Below, one piece after another: positions 8,744-17,477 of a stretch of 64,000 nucleotides of DNA (the first letter of the stretch is position 1; every line of letters starts with the position of its first letter). A model generated the notes under the pieces. It ran no database searches. It was not told the origin of the DNA and worked only from the letters and a program-made list of their open reading frames with translations. This stretch comes from Pseudomonas sp. PB120 (lineage in GTDB: Bacteria > Pseudomonadota > Gammaproteobacteria > Pseudomonadales > Pseudomonadaceae), in contig NZ_RWIN01000077.1 of the NCBI RefSeq assembly GCF_009761815.1, positions 1 through 64,000 on the forward strand, written 5' to 3'. The translations under genes were made by a program, and so were the position numbers.

Positions 8744-10705
8744 ATGCCGACCACTTCCACCGCTTTTGCGCACCTGTTCGAACCCTTGCAGCTGCGTGGC
8801 AAACGGCTGAAAAACCGCATCATGTCCAGCGGTCACGACACTTCGATGCCCACCGACAACCTGATCAACGAACAACTGATCGCCTATCACACCGCGCGCG
8901 CCGAAGGCGGTGTCGGGCTGATCGTGCTGCAAGTGGCCGGGGTGCATGACAGTGCGCGATACACCTCGCATGTGCTGATGGCCACCGACGACGCCTGCAT
9001 CGAGGGTTACCGGAAAATTGCCCAAAGCTGCCACGCTCACGGCACGGTGGTGCTGTCGCAGATTTTCCACCCGGGTCGGGAAATCATGGAGTCCAGCGAT
9101 GGCCTGCTGGCGGTCGCCTACTCCCCGTCGGCGGTACCCAACGAGCGTTTCCGGGTGATGCCGCGCGCGCTGGATCAAGCCATGATCGACGAGATTGTCG
9201 CCGGTTACGGTGCCGCTGCCCGGCGCCTGTATCAGGCAGGGATCGACGGCGTCGAGGTGGTCGCCAGCCATGGTTACCTGCCGGCGCAATTCATCAATCC
9301 GCGCGTCAACCGTCGAACCGATGGCTACAACGGCGAACTGGAACAGCGCCTGCGTTTCCTGCGCGAAGTGATCGTCGCCGTGCGCGACAACACTGATGAA
9401 CACTTCATCATTGGCCTGCGCATTTCCGCCGATGAGCGCGACCCGGAAGGCTTGACCGAAGATGAATCCCTGGCGGCGGTGCAATCGGTGCAACCGCTTC
9501 TGGATTACGTGCACATCGTCGCCGGCACCTCGGCGTCCTTGGGCGGCGCCGTGCACATCGTGCCGCCGATGGCGATCGAGGCGGCCTATCTGGCCAAGGA
9601 AGCGGGAACGTTCAAGGCCGGGCTGTCGATTCCGCTATTCGTCACCGGGCGCATCAACCAACCGCAGGAAGCCGAACTGATTCTGGCGCGCGGCCAGGCG
9701 GACGTGTGCGGCATGACCCGTGCGCTGATTTGCGACCCGCAAATGCCCAACAAAACCGACACCGGCCACGTCGAAGATGTGCGCGCCTGCATCGCCTGCA
9801 ATCAGGCCTGCATCGGCCACTTCCACAAAGGTCTGCCGATTTCCTGCATCCAGCACCCGGAAACCGGCCGCGAATTGATCTTCGGCCAGCGCCAGCCGGC
9901 CCACCGCCGCAAGCGCATCATGATCGCCGGCGGCGGCCCGGCCGGCATGAAAGCCGCCGCCGTTGCTGCCCAGCGCGGACATGACGTGACCCTCTACGAA
10001 GCCAGCTCGCAACTCGGTGGCCAGGTATTGCTCGCGCAACTGTTACCAAAACGCGCCGAGTTCGGGGGCGCCAGCACCAACCTGCAACGGGAAATGGAAC
10101 TGGCCGGTGTGCGCGTCGTGCGCAACACCCGCGTCGACCGGGCGCTGGTGGAACGTGAACGGCCAGACATGGTGATCGTCGCCACGGGTGCCGAACCTTA
10201 CTGGCCAGCGTTCGAGCGCGGTGGCGAATTGCAGGTGGTGGACGCCTGGCAGGTGCTGCGCGACGAAGTGAAAATCGGTCGTTCGGTGGTGGTCGTCGAC
10301 TGGCGCTGCGACTGGATCGGCCCGGGCATCGCCGAACGTCTGGTACGTGCCGGGCATCAGGTACAACTGGCCGTCAACGGTACCCATTGCGGGGAAAGCC
10401 TGCCGCTGTACGTGCGCGATCAACTGGCCGGCGAACTGCACAAACTCGGCATTCCGATCACGCCCTACGCCCGCCTGTACGGTTGCGACGACAACACGGT
10501 CTACCTGCAACACACTGCCAGCGGCGAACCGATGCTGTTCGAAAACATCGACACCCTCGTGCTGTGCCAGGGCCATCAACCGGTCGACACCCTCGGCGCC
10601 GAACTGCAAGGCCTGGTGGAGTTCCGCCGCATCGGCGACTGCCTCGCCCCGCGCACCGCCGAAGAAGCGATTTACGAAGGTTTGAAAGTCGCCTGGGAGC
10701 TTTAA
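8744..10705 (+). CDS. FMN/FAD/4Fe-4S oxidoreductase of the OYE / dimethylamine dehydrogenase / 2,4-dienoyl-CoA reductase family
   Basis: 653 residues. Residues 1-340 form an Old Yellow Enzyme-type FMN TIM barrel. Cysteines 349, 352, 356 and 368 (CxxCNQxC...C) bind a 4Fe-4S cluster. From about residue 390 an FAD/NAD-binding domain starts with GGGPAGMKAA. This is the architecture of trimethylamine/dimethylamine dehydrogenases, DgcA-type N-demethylases and dienoyl-CoA reductase. Next to a BetI-like regulator and a polyamine-type binding protein, oxidative N-demethylation of a methylated amine or betaine is an attractive guess, not shown. A short hairpin follows the stop. Confidence 0.88.
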   Translation: MPTTSTAFAHLFEPLQLRGKRLKNRIMSSGHDTSMPTDNLINEQLIAYHTARAEGGVGLIVLQVAGVHDSARYTSHVLMATDDACIEGYRKIAQSCHAHGTVVLSQIFHPGREIMESSDGLLAVAYSPSAVPNERFRVMPRALDQAMIDEIVAGYGAAARRLYQAGIDGVEVVASHGYLPAQFINPRVNRRTDGYNGELEQRLRFLREVIVAVRDNTDEHFIIGLRISADERDPEGLTEDESLAAVQSVQPLLDYVHIVAGTSASLGGAVHIVPPMAIEAAYLAKEAGTFKAGLSIPLFVTGRINQPQEAELILARGQADVCGMTRALICDPQMPNKTDTGHVEDVRACIACNQACIGHFHKGLPISCIQHPETGRELIFGQRQPAHRRKRIMIAGGGPAGMKAAAVAAQRGHDVTLYEASSQLGGQVLLAQLLPKRAEFGGASTNLQREMELAGVRVVRNTRVDRALVERERPDMVIVATGAEPYWPAFERGGELQVVDAWQVLRDEVKIGRSVVVVDWRCDWIGPGIAERLVRAGHQVQLAVNGTHCGESLPLYVRDQLAGELHKLGIPITPYARLYGCDDNTVYLQHTASGEPMLFENIDTLVLCQGHQPVDTLGAELQGLVEFRRIGDCLAPRTAEEAIYEGLKVAWEL

Positions 10706-10718
10706 GCCTGTTTATACT

Positions 10719-10742
10719 CCGGGGTTTTCACAGAAACCCCGG
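10719..10742 (+). terminator. Hairpin between the flavoprotein and regulator genes
   Basis: A perfect 9-bp stem CCGGGGTTT / AAACCCCGG with a 6-base loop, followed by only a short T run. It begins 14 bp after the flavoprotein stop and ends 13 bp before the regulator ATG. It could be a weak terminator, an mRNA-stabilising stem or an operator. Confidence 0.5.
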
Positions 10743-10755
10743 TTTGGAGCACGCC

Positions 10756-11373
10756 ATGAGCAACAGCAGCAAACTGCAGCCTGCCACCAGCGCGCCCACC
10801 CAGGACGCCGCAGCGACAGCGCCGCATTTTCTCGGCACCCGCATTCGTGGCCTGCGCAAACGCCGGGGCATGACCCTGGCCGAGTTGGCGCAGCTAAGTG
10901 AGCTGACGGCGGGCTATATCAGCCAGCTCGAACGTAACCTGGCCTACCCCTCCATCCCCGCCCTGTTCAACATCGCCCGCAGCCTGGGCGTGACCATCCA
11001 GTGGTTCTTTGCCAGCGAAGCGAATACGGCGCCGGAAGATGACGGCATCGTCGTGCGTAAAAACAGCCGGATGAGCGTGCATTACGAGGACGGCATCGTC
11101 GATCACCTGCTGACACCGCAACCGAATCGACAACTGGAAATGCTGCATTCGCGATTTCCGCCGGGGACTTATAGCCAGCAGAGCTACAGCCATGAAGGTG
11201 AAGAAGCCGGGTATTTGCTGTCGGGGAGCTTTGAGTTATGGGTCGGGGAGCGGCACTTTCAGCTGAATGAAGGGGACAGTTTCAGCTTTTCGAGCCAGGA
11301 ACCGCATCGGTATGGGAATCCTGGGGAGGTGGATGCGGTGGTGATTTGGGTGATTACGCCGCCTTCGTTCTGA
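10756..11373 (+). CDS. XRE-family regulator with C-terminal cupin domain
   Basis: 205 residues from the ATG at 10756, preceded by GGAG about 8 bases upstream; the longer open frame reaches back inside the flavoprotein gene and is rejected. Residues 28-85 are an HTH_3 domain (RGMTLAELAQLSELTAGYIS, LERNLAYPSIPAL). Residues about 120-200 are a small cupin barrel (EGEEAGYLLSGSFELWVGE, FSFSSQEPHRY). Such PuuR-like regulators commonly control amine or amino-acid catabolism. It lies 50 bp after the flavoprotein gene on the same strand. Confidence 0.9.
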   Translation: MSNSSKLQPATSAPTQDAAATAPHFLGTRIRGLRKRRGMTLAELAQLSELTAGYISQLERNLAYPSIPALFNIARSLGVTIQWFFASEANTAPEDDGIVVRKNSRMSVHYEDGIVDHLLTPQPNRQLEMLHSRFPPGTYSQQSYSHEGEEAGYLLSGSFELWVGERHFQLNEGDSFSFSSQEPHRYGNPGEVDAVVIWVITPPSF

Positions 11374-11397
11374 AGTCCGTGATCACAGTTCATGCGG

Positions 11398-11727
11398 CTA
11401 ATGTTTCTGCCGGCTCGAGTCGTCCATTGGCATGGTGAATGGCTGTTCCGGCTCGAAGTCCGCGTCTTGTTCGAGATTTGCCTGAGGCACGGGGACGGCG
11501 CGTTGACGAGGCGTCACGAGTGCTCGCCCGCCCTTTTCAAACACTGTCAGCACGCCGAAGGTAATGAAACCAAAGATGAGCCCGACCACCAAGATGCTCA
11601 GCGGATGAATTCGCGCAGCATCAGGGCTGTCCATCATGTAGAGAAACGCCAGGGCGGAAGCGGCCAGGCAGGCCGCTACAGCCGCCAGCAGCTTCACAGA
11701 CAACCAAAGCCGTTGCCATCTGTTCAT
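11398..11727 (-). CDS. Small membrane protein, unknown function
   Basis: 109 residues with two predicted membrane helices, about 9-30 (LWLSVKLLAAVAACLAASAL) and 43-65 (LSILVVGLIFGFITFGVLTV), and a polar, acidic C-terminal tail of about 40 residues. No family is recognised. It is convergent with the XRE-cupin regulator, 24 bp apart. Confidence 0.6.
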   Translation of the reverse strand: MNRWQRLWLSVKLLAAVAACLAASALAFLYMMDSPDAARIHPLSILVVGLIFGFITFGVLTVFEKGGRALVTPRQRAVPVPQANLEQDADFEPEQPFTMPMDDSSRQKH

Positions 11728-11809
11728 GCGCCCCTCCCGTCATCCGGTGAATTGCTCTGCATGCATGATAGCTAATGACTTTGGAACAGGGGTTTCGCGT
11801 TGCGTAGCA

Positions 11810-12361
11810 CTACGGTTCTGGGTCAGCGATCGCCCGCAGGATCGGTTCGATGCTGATTAGCATCGGGGTGCTCCCCTTGATATCTGGTTCGCTCAGGGAT
11901 TGAAATCCCAACGACTCATAATATGAAACGGCCTTCGGCGCCGCGTCCAGATACAGGCCCTTGATAGGCACCTCTTTGTGGACCTTAACCGCCTGGATGA
12001 ACGTATGTCGCAGGATTTCCTGACCGACTCCAAGCCCCTGATATCGACGATCCACGCCAAACATCACCATTCTCACAACGGGCAGCCGAGACGGCAGGTT
12101 CGATTTTTTGATAGCGGTTTTCGCAAGCGTTTTTTCAATGTGACCCAGCGTGAGCGTGCCGAAGCCGACGACCTCTCCGGCCGAATTGATCGCGCCAATG
12201 CCCCTGATGTTTTCGCTTTTCAAGGCGCGCTTCAAGCCGCTCTTGTAGTACTCATCCATCATGCCAAGCCCGCAATCGAAATCTTTCAGATAGCCGTAAG
12301 ACTCAAAACGGGCCAGCAAATTATTGTCGATTTCAAAAGCCGGAATCGCTTTTGTCCCCAT
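11810..12361 (-). CDS. GNAT acetyltransferase, toxin of a DUF1778-GNAT (TacT-like) pair
   Basis: 183 residues. The acetyl-CoA-binding motif RRYQGLGVGQEIL is present at about residues 105-117, with the C-terminal YYESLGF strand of GNAT folds. Such toxins acetylate the amino group of charged tRNA and stop translation in characterised homologues (TacT, AtaT). It overlaps the antitoxin gene by 29 bp, which is typical of this family. Base composition is less GC-rich than the neighbours, suggesting horizontal acquisition. Confidence 0.85.
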   Translation of the reverse strand: MGTKAIPAFEIDNNLLARFESYGYLKDFDCGLGMMDEYYKSGLKRALKSENIRGIGAINSAGEVVGFGTLTLGHIEKTLAKTAIKKSNLPSRLPVVRMVMFGVDRRYQGLGVGQEILRHTFIQAVKVHKEVPIKGLYLDAAPKAVSYYESLGFQSLSEPDIKGSTPMLISIEPILRAIADPEP

Positions 12362-12638
12362 GCTTCCCTCTCATCAGGTTCAGTAACCCGGGCGTTGGGG
12401 CCGTATCCTCGTTGAGGATCTCCAATGCACGGGCATAGGCTTGTTCCGACATCTCGATACGTCGATGCTTTTCCATCACTTCCTCCGCTTTCTCGAAGGC
12501 AGAAGAAATAATGAACGACGTCATATCCAGCCCTGAGATTGAAGCGGCCTTACGGATGAACTCTTTAGCGACGTCCGTGGTTTTGAGTTCAAGCCGGGCA
12601 TTTTTTGGTGCTTTGAGTATTTCGTTAATTTCCAACAT
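12333..12638 (-). CDS. DUF1778 ribbon-helix-helix antitoxin
   Basis: 101 residues. The N-terminal part (ARLELKTTDVAKEFIRKAAS) is the ribbon-helix-helix DNA-binding region, and the acidic/hydrophobic C-terminus would wrap the GNAT toxin. It precedes and overlaps the toxin gene, the usual order. RHH antitoxins repress their own operon; palindromes at 12750-12810 are candidate sites, although they lie 110 bp or more upstream of the start. Confidence 0.85.
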   Translation of the reverse strand: MLEINEILKAPKNARLELKTTDVAKEFIRKAASISGLDMTSFIISSAFEKAEEVMEKHRRIEMSEQAYARALEILNEDTAPTPGLLNLMRGKHGDKSDSGF

Positions 12639-12749
12639 AGGGTGTACCCGTTTTTGGAGAGTGTGTTCCCTTACTGAGTGTCATTTTGTTGCTGTCCAGG
12701 CCTCAGAGGCGTGGGTAGTCAAAACTACGGCCCAGGCTGGCCAAGGAAT

Positions 12750-12810
12750 GTACGGATGCTATCCGTACGTATTGAGAAGTGTCAATTACCGCCCGTACAA
12801 TATCCGTACG
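12750..12810. promoter_or_regulatory. Palindromic GTACGGAT/ATCCGTAC repeats upstream of the toxin-antitoxin operon
   Basis: A perfect 8+8 inverted repeat with 3-base spacer at 12750-12768, and a second copy of TATCCGTACG at 12801-12810 preceded by CCGTAC. The sequences sit between the tRNA terminator and the antitoxin gene. They look like a multi-copy operator; the binding protein is unknown. Confidence 0.5.
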
Positions 12811-12847
12811 CACAGGAAAAGTTTCACTTTTTAAAACCGCAGAAACG

Positions 12848-12883
12848 AAAAAGCCCCGTAACTTTTCAGTTACGGGGCTTTTT
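12848..12883 (-). terminator. Rho-independent terminator downstream of tRNA-Ser
   Basis: Perfect stem GCCCCGTAAC / GTTACGGGGC flanked by five A on one side and five T on the other, so it can act in both directions. It starts 9 bp beyond the 3' end of the tRNA gene. Confidence 0.9.
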
Positions 12884-12891
12884 CTATGTAA

Positions 12892-12981
12892 TGGCGGAGA
12901 GATAGGGATTCGAACCCTAGGTACCGGTGAAGGTACAACGGATTTCGAATCCGTCCCATTCGGCCACTCTGGCATCTCTCC
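12892..12981 (-). tRNA. tRNA-Ser(CGA)
   Basis: 90 nt including an encoded CCA. The acceptor stem pairs GGAGAGA with TCTCTCC. The anticodon arm is ACGGA-TTCGAAA-TCCGT, giving anticodon CGA (codon UCG). The T-loop GGTTCGAATCC and a long variable arm, as expected for serine, are visible. Confidence 0.96.
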
Positions 12982-13064
12982 AACGGCGCGCATCATAACA
13001 ACACTTTCGCCGGAAGCGAACCCCCTACGCGAAATATTTCTGTGCTATCAGATGCTTGCGTCGA

Positions 13065-13778
13065 TTAAAGCGGTACGCCCAGACGATTGGCGACTTCTTC
13101 ATAAGCTTCGATGACGTCACCGAGGCCCTGACGGAAGCGGTCCTTGTCCATTTTCTTGCCGGTAGCCTTGTCCCACAGACGGCAGCCGTCCGGGCTGAAC
13201 TCGTCGCCCAGGACGATGGAGCCGTCGGAGAACACACCGAATTCGAGTTTGAAATCGACCAGCAGCAGGCCGGCGTCGTCGAACAGTTTGCTCAGGACTT
13301 CATTGACCTTGAGCGACAGTTCTTTCATGCGAACCAGTTGCTCGGCGGTGCCCCAGCCGAACGCCACGACGTGGGATTCGTTGATGAACGGGTCGCCCTT
13401 GGCGTCGTCCTTCAGGAACAGTTCGAAGGTGTAAGGGTTGAGCTTCATGCCCTCTTCGACGCCCAGGCGCTTGACCAGGCTGCCAGCCGCGTAGTTACGC
13501 ACGACGCACTCGACCGGGATCATGTCGAGTTTCTTCACCAGGCATTCGTTGTCGCCCAGCAGTTTGTCGAACTGGGTCGGCACGCCGGCGGCTTCGAGTT
13601 TCTGCATGATGAAGGCGTTGAACTTGTTGTTCACCATGCCTTTGCGGTCGAGCTGCTCGATTCGCTTGCCGTCGAACGCCGAGGTGTCGTTGCGAAACAG
13701 CAGGATCAAGCGGTCAGCGTCGTCGGTCTTGAAAACCGATTTGGCTTTGCCGCGGTAGAGTTCTTCACGTTTTTCCAT
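13065..13778 (-). CDS. purC: Phosphoribosylaminoimidazole-succinocarboxamide synthase
   Basis: 237 residues, the usual bacterial SAICAR synthetase length. It begins [22 protein letters not shown] and contains RNDTSAFDG, and [15 protein letters not shown], all conserved in PurC. It catalyses the ATP-dependent joining of CAIR and aspartate in purine synthesis. It is last in a run with the MBL hydrolase, bamC and dapA genes, the usual Pseudomonas order; 28 bp separate it from the MBL gene. Confidence 0.98.
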   Translation of the reverse strand: MEKREELYRGKAKSVFKTDDADRLILLFRNDTSAFDGKRIEQLDRKGMVNNKFNAFIMQKLEAAGVPTQFDKLLGDNECLVKKLDMIPVECVVRNYAAGSLVKRLGVEEGMKLNPYTFELFLKDDAKGDPFINESHVVAFGWGTAEQLVRMKELSLKVNEVLSKLFDDAGLLLVDFKLEFGVFSDGSIVLGDEFSPDGCRLWDKATGKKMDKDRFRQGLGDVIEAYEEVANRLGVPL

Positions 13779-13806
13779 GATGGGCTCCGCTTGCTAAGTA
13801 GGTGGG

Positions 13807-14565
13807 CTAGGCGATGTGTCGCCAGTCGAGCCCTGAATCTTGATCGGCCAGTTGCAGCCAGTCCGGGTCGCACCCGAGGGTGTCGACAAAACATTGCCGG
13901 GCCAGCTGCGGCAGGTTGTTCTTGCTGCTCAGATGGGCCAGGACCAGATGTTGCAGGCCTTGCCAGCCCAACTCGGACACCAGGAATGCCGCCTGGTGGT
14001 TGTTCAAATGTCCCAGTTCACCGCCTACCCGCTGCTTCAAGAAGTACGGGTAATGACCGCGAGCCAGCATGTCACGGCAATGATTGGACTCGATCATCAA
14101 CGCATCGAGGTCCCGATAGCCGTCTAGCACCTTGTTGCAATACGAACCCAGGTCGGTCAGCAGGCCGAAGCGCCGCTCACCGTCACTGAAGACGTACTGC
14201 GTCGGTTCCTGTGCATCGTGGGCCACGGCAATGACGCCAATGCTCAGTGCGCCGATCTGCAATTGCTCGCCGCCGGCCAACAGGCCAGCCGGTTCAATCG
14301 GTTTGCGCATCCCGCGCAGGGTGCCGCGACTGAGGTAGACAGGCAGATTGTAGCGCCGAGACAGCAAACCCACGCCATGCACGTGGTCGGCATGTTCGTG
14401 GGTTACGAGTATCGCGCTCAGCTGCGCAGGGTTCACACCCAGGCGCAGCAGGCGTTTTTCGGTTTCCCGCAGGGAGAAACCACAATCCACCAGTACATAC
14501 GTGTCAGCGCTGGCTATCAGCGTGCCGTTCCCTTGGCTACCGCTGCCGAGAACGGCAAAACGCAT
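13807..14565 (-). CDS. MBL-fold metallo-hydrolase (YycJ/WalJ-like)
   Basis: 252 residues starting MRFAVLGSGSQGNGTLI. The metal-binding motif THEHADHVHG (HxHxDH) is at about residues 55-64, with further conserved HDA and HLNNHQ segments. These cytoplasmic proteins are thought to be single-strand exonucleases or phosphodiesterases; the role in Pseudomonas is not established. It starts 5 bp after the stop of bamC, so they are co-transcribed. Confidence 0.88.
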   Translation of the reverse strand: MRFAVLGSGSQGNGTLIASADTYVLVDCGFSLRETEKRLLRLGVNPAQLSAILVTHEHADHVHGVGLLSRRYNLPVYLSRGTLRGMRKPIEPAGLLAGGEQLQIGALSIGVIAVAHDAQEPTQYVFSDGERRFGLLTDLGSYCNKVLDGYRDLDALMIESNHCRDMLARGHYPYFLKQRVGGELGHLNNHQAAFLVSELGWQGLQHLVLAHLSSKNNLPQLARQCFVDTLGCDPDWLQLADQDSGLDWRHIA

Positions 14566-14569
14566 GTGA

Positions 14570-15682
14570 TCAGCCCAGGTTGTCCTGAATCTTGCTCAAC
14601 ACTTTACGAGCCACATCGGCCGGCGCAACGGTGTTGATGTTTTTCTCGACGGTGACCTGAACGCTGTCGCCCACCTTGCTCAGGCGAACCTGATAACGCT
14701 CGGCGCGGGCTTCAACTTCTTCCTTGCTCGGCGCACTGCCGAACAGGCTGCTGAAGAAACCAGGCTTCTCGTCTTTCTTCTCGGCTTTTTCGGACAGGTT
14801 GATGTAGTACAGGCCCAGGCTGCGGTTGATGTCTTCAACGCGCCAATCGCCCTGTTCAAGCGCGCGGCCGACACTCGACCACGCACGATCCAGATCCTTG
14901 CCAACGTTCAACACCGGGTTGCCGCTGCCGTCTTCGCTCAGGCTGACGCGGTTTGGCGTATCGGAATCACGCGAAGCCAGCATGGAGACCGAACCGCCCT
15001 TCTCCGAAATGCGACCCATGCTTGCCAGCATGTCGTCGACCAGTGCCGCGTCGAGGCCGGTGTTGACCGAACGGTTGGTGAAGGCCACGTCGGCGGTGCT
15101 GCCGGCAGGACGCTCGGCGCTGACCACATAGACTTCACTGGTGTTGCGTTGTACGCCCGGCTCGATGCGGACCCGCACGCGGGTTTCACTGTCGGCGCCG
15201 ACACCGGCCGCGCTCAGGCGCTTGCCCATCGCTGCGGACAGTTCGTCGGAATGTTGCCAGGTGGTGGTGAATTCGCCGGTTTGTGGGCGCTGTTCATCCA
15301 GGCGGAAACCGTTGTCCTGGAAGAACTGCACAGCCACTGGCCAGACTTCAGCCGGCGGGTTCTGGGCCACGATCCAGCGCGAATCACCGGTTTTCTGCAG
15401 CGAGTAGGCGCTGACATCAGCCGCGGCCGACAAAGGTTGCGGACGCGGGACGATGTATTCGCCCTTGGCGGTGTCATCGGCTACGTTGCGCGGGATCGGC
15501 AGCAGCGGGTCCAGACGCTTGGAAGTCACGTCCGGCGGCATTTGCATGGGTGCAGTCTGTTGCGCTTCCAGGTAATCGCTACCACGGTCGCGGAAATAAC
15601 CTTCCGGGCCCCAGACCCATCCACAGCCACTGGTGCTGGAGATAATCAAGGCAAGTGCGGAAAGTCCGGCCAATCGCTTCAT
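14570..15682 (-). CDS. bamC: Outer-membrane assembly lipoprotein BamC
   Basis: 370 residues. The leader [20 protein letters not shown] ends in a lipobox with Cys20. The mature N-terminus [20 protein letters not shown] and the later PRPQPLS segment match the NlpB/BamC family, followed by two helix-grip domains. It is the accessory lipoprotein of the BAM complex that inserts outer-membrane barrels. It lies 17 bp downstream of dapA and 4 bp upstream of the MBL gene, as in other pseudomonads. Confidence 0.94.
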   Translation of the reverse strand: MKRLAGLSALALIISSTSGCGWVWGPEGYFRDRGSDYLEAQQTAPMQMPPDVTSKRLDPLLPIPRNVADDTAKGEYIVPRPQPLSAAADVSAYSLQKTGDSRWIVAQNPPAEVWPVAVQFFQDNGFRLDEQRPQTGEFTTTWQHSDELSAAMGKRLSAAGVGADSETRVRVRIEPGVQRNTSEVYVVSAERPAGSTADVAFTNRSVNTGLDAALVDDMLASMGRISEKGGSVSMLASRDSDTPNRVSLSEDGSGNPVLNVGKDLDRAWSSVGRALEQGDWRVEDINRSLGLYYINLSEKAEKKDEKPGFFSSLFGSAPSKEEVEARAERYQVRLSKVGDSVQVTVEKNINTVAPADVARKVLSKIQDNLG

Positions 15683-15699
15683 GCGTAGTGCTTCCTCAA

Positions 15700-16578
15700 T
15701 TAAACCAGAACGCCGGACTGGCGCATGGCCTGCCGCAGCGGTTCGTGACAGGCAGTGCTGAGCCAGGTGAGCGGCAGACGGATACCGTCCGGCATCAAGC
15801 CCATTTCATGCAGCGCCCATTTCACGGGGATAGGGTTGGATTCGATAAACAGGGTTTTATTGAGTGGCATCAGCTTTTCATGGATCGCACGAGCCGTGAC
15901 GGCATCGCCCTTCAGAGCAGCGTTGCACAGGTCACTCATGTCGCGCGGTGCGACGTTGGCCGTCACCGAGATGTTGCCTTTGCCGCCGAGCAGGATCAAT
16001 TCGACAGCGGTGGCATCGTCGCCGGAGAACACCAGGAAGTCTTCGCTCACGCCATCGATGATGGCTTTGGCGCGGGACAGGTCGCCGGTGGCTTCCTTGA
16101 TGCCGATGATGTTTTTCACGGTTGACAGGCGGATCACGGTGTCGGTCAGCATGTCGCACGCCGTACGGCCCGGCACGTTGTACAGGATCTGCGGGATGTC
16201 GACGGCCTCGGCAATGGCCTTGAAGTGCTGGTACAAGCCTTCCTGGGTCGGCTTGTTGTAGTACGGCGTGACCAGCAGGCAGGCGTCGGCGCCAGCGCTC
16301 TTCGCATTGGTGGTCAACTCGATGGCTTCGCGCGTCGAGTTGGCGCCGGTACCGGCGATCACCGGGATGCGCCCTGCCACCTGCTTCACCACGTAACGAA
16401 TCACTTCGATGTGCTCGTTCACGTCTAGGGTGGCAGATTCACCTGTAGTGCCGACGGCCACGATGGCGTCGGTGCCGTTTTGCAGGTGAAAGTCCACCAG
16501 TTTGCTCAGGCTGTCCCAATCGAGACGACCTTGTGCATCCATGGGTGTGACCAGTGCCACCATACTGCCCGCAATCAT
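15700..16578 (-). CDS. dapA: 4-hydroxy-tetrahydrodipicolinate synthase
   Basis: 292 residues from the ATG at 16578 ([14 protein letters not shown]), the normal length; an in-frame extension to 16662 has no family match. Signature residues are present: GTTGESATL, the catalytic Tyr in LYNVPGRT and the Schiff-base Lys in [10 protein letters not shown]. It condenses pyruvate with aspartate semialdehyde in lysine/diaminopimelate synthesis. The ATG overlaps by 4 bp the stop of a short upstream open frame (16575-16889). Confidence 0.98.
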   Translation of the reverse strand: MIAGSMVALVTPMDAQGRLDWDSLSKLVDFHLQNGTDAIVAVGTTGESATLDVNEHIEVIRYVVKQVAGRIPVIAGTGANSTREAIELTTNAKSAGADACLLVTPYYNKPTQEGLYQHFKAIAEAVDIPQILYNVPGRTACDMLTDTVIRLSTVKNIIGIKEATGDLSRAKAIIDGVSEDFLVFSGDDATAVELILLGGKGNISVTANVAPRDMSDLCNAALKGDAVTARAIHEKLMPLNKTLFIESNPIPVKWALHEMGLMPDGIRLPLTWLSTACHEPLRQAMRQSGVLV

Positions 16579-16906
16579 GCAACCGCTCCTGCCGGAAAAA
16601 GAGAGCCGTAATGGTACTGGCGCCAAGATGCTTGTACAAGCGAAGTACTGCGCTGCTGCCATTCCCCTTGGCGCCGCTTTTCGCTACCCTTCAGACTTTG
16701 ATCGGTACTGACAAGCTCGTACACCCGGTTCCAGCCTCCTTTTTCGGCATCACAAGCCCCGATCCAGCGTTGCCACCCCTCGCTCTTGCCACACTGGAGC
16801 ACGTCGCAACCTTCGGCCCGGGTTTTCTGAATTCGCATCCGCAGGCTCGCCCCCGGTAATAAAAGCCCGTAAAAGTATCGACCGCTCATCGCTTTAGGAA
16901 TGCTGC
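16579..16906. other. dapA-gcvR divergent intergenic region with an uncertain 104-codon open frame
   Basis: No established gene is expected here. One minus-strand frame (16575-16889) could encode a 104-residue basic, Trp- and Cys-containing peptide. It ends with an ATGA overlap on the dapA start, as a translationally coupled leader gene would. No family is recognised, and the region must also hold both divergent promoters. I favour non-coding or leader function. Confidence 0.35.
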
Positions 16907-17467
16907 ATGTCCACCCCCACAGTTCGCGAACAATTCCTTGTCATCAGTGCCCTCGGCGCCAACCCCATGGAGCTGACTAACGTCCTGTGCCGCGCCAGCC
17001 ATGAAAACCGCTGCGCCGTGGTCACCTCTCGCCTGACCCGTCATGGTGAGTGCAGTGCGTTGGTCCTCGAGATTTCCGGTAGCTGGGACGCTCTGGCACG
17101 CCTGGAAGGCAGCCTGTCCGGCCTCGCCAAGAAGCACGCCTTCACGGTCAACGTGGTGCGCAGCGCGGCGCTGGAGAACCGTCCTCAAGCTCTGCCGTAC
17201 GTTGCTTATGTCAGCTCGGCTTACCGTTCGGACATCATCAACGAACTGTGCCAGTTCTTCATGGACCACAACGTCGAGCTGGAAAACCTGACCTGCGACA
17301 CCTATCAGGCGCCACAGACCGGCGGCACCATGCTCAATGCCACCTTTACCGTGACCCTGCCGGCCGGCGTGCAAATCAGCTGGCTGCGCGATCAGTTCCT
17401 GGATTTCGCCGACGCGCTGAACCTGGATGCCCTGATCGAACCGTGGCGCCCACAAAACCCAATGTAA
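16907..17467 (+). CDS. gcvR: Glycine cleavage system transcriptional repressor-type ACT protein
   Basis: 186 residues consisting of two ACT domains (about 8-85 and 95-175). It starts TVREQFLVISALGANPMELT, as in GcvR and the Pseudomonas ACT proteins beside dapA. In E. coli GcvR binds glycine and antagonises GcvA. It carries no DNA-binding domain of its own. It is divergent from dapA, and bcp follows 10 bp later, so gcvR-bcp is an operon. Confidence 0.87.
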   Translation: MSTPTVREQFLVISALGANPMELTNVLCRASHENRCAVVTSRLTRHGECSALVLEISGSWDALARLEGSLSGLAKKHAFTVNVVRSAALENRPQALPYVAYVSSAYRSDIINELCQFFMDHNVELENLTCDTYQAPQTGGTMLNATFTVTLPAGVQISWLRDQFLDFADALNLDALIEPWRPQNPM

Positions 17468-17477
17468 GGAAGCTTTC

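Noticed and set aside
12639..12981. tRNA-Ser as attachment site of an integrated element with the toxin-antitoxin pair
   Set aside because: No integrase and no second copy of the tRNA 3' end were found by eye.
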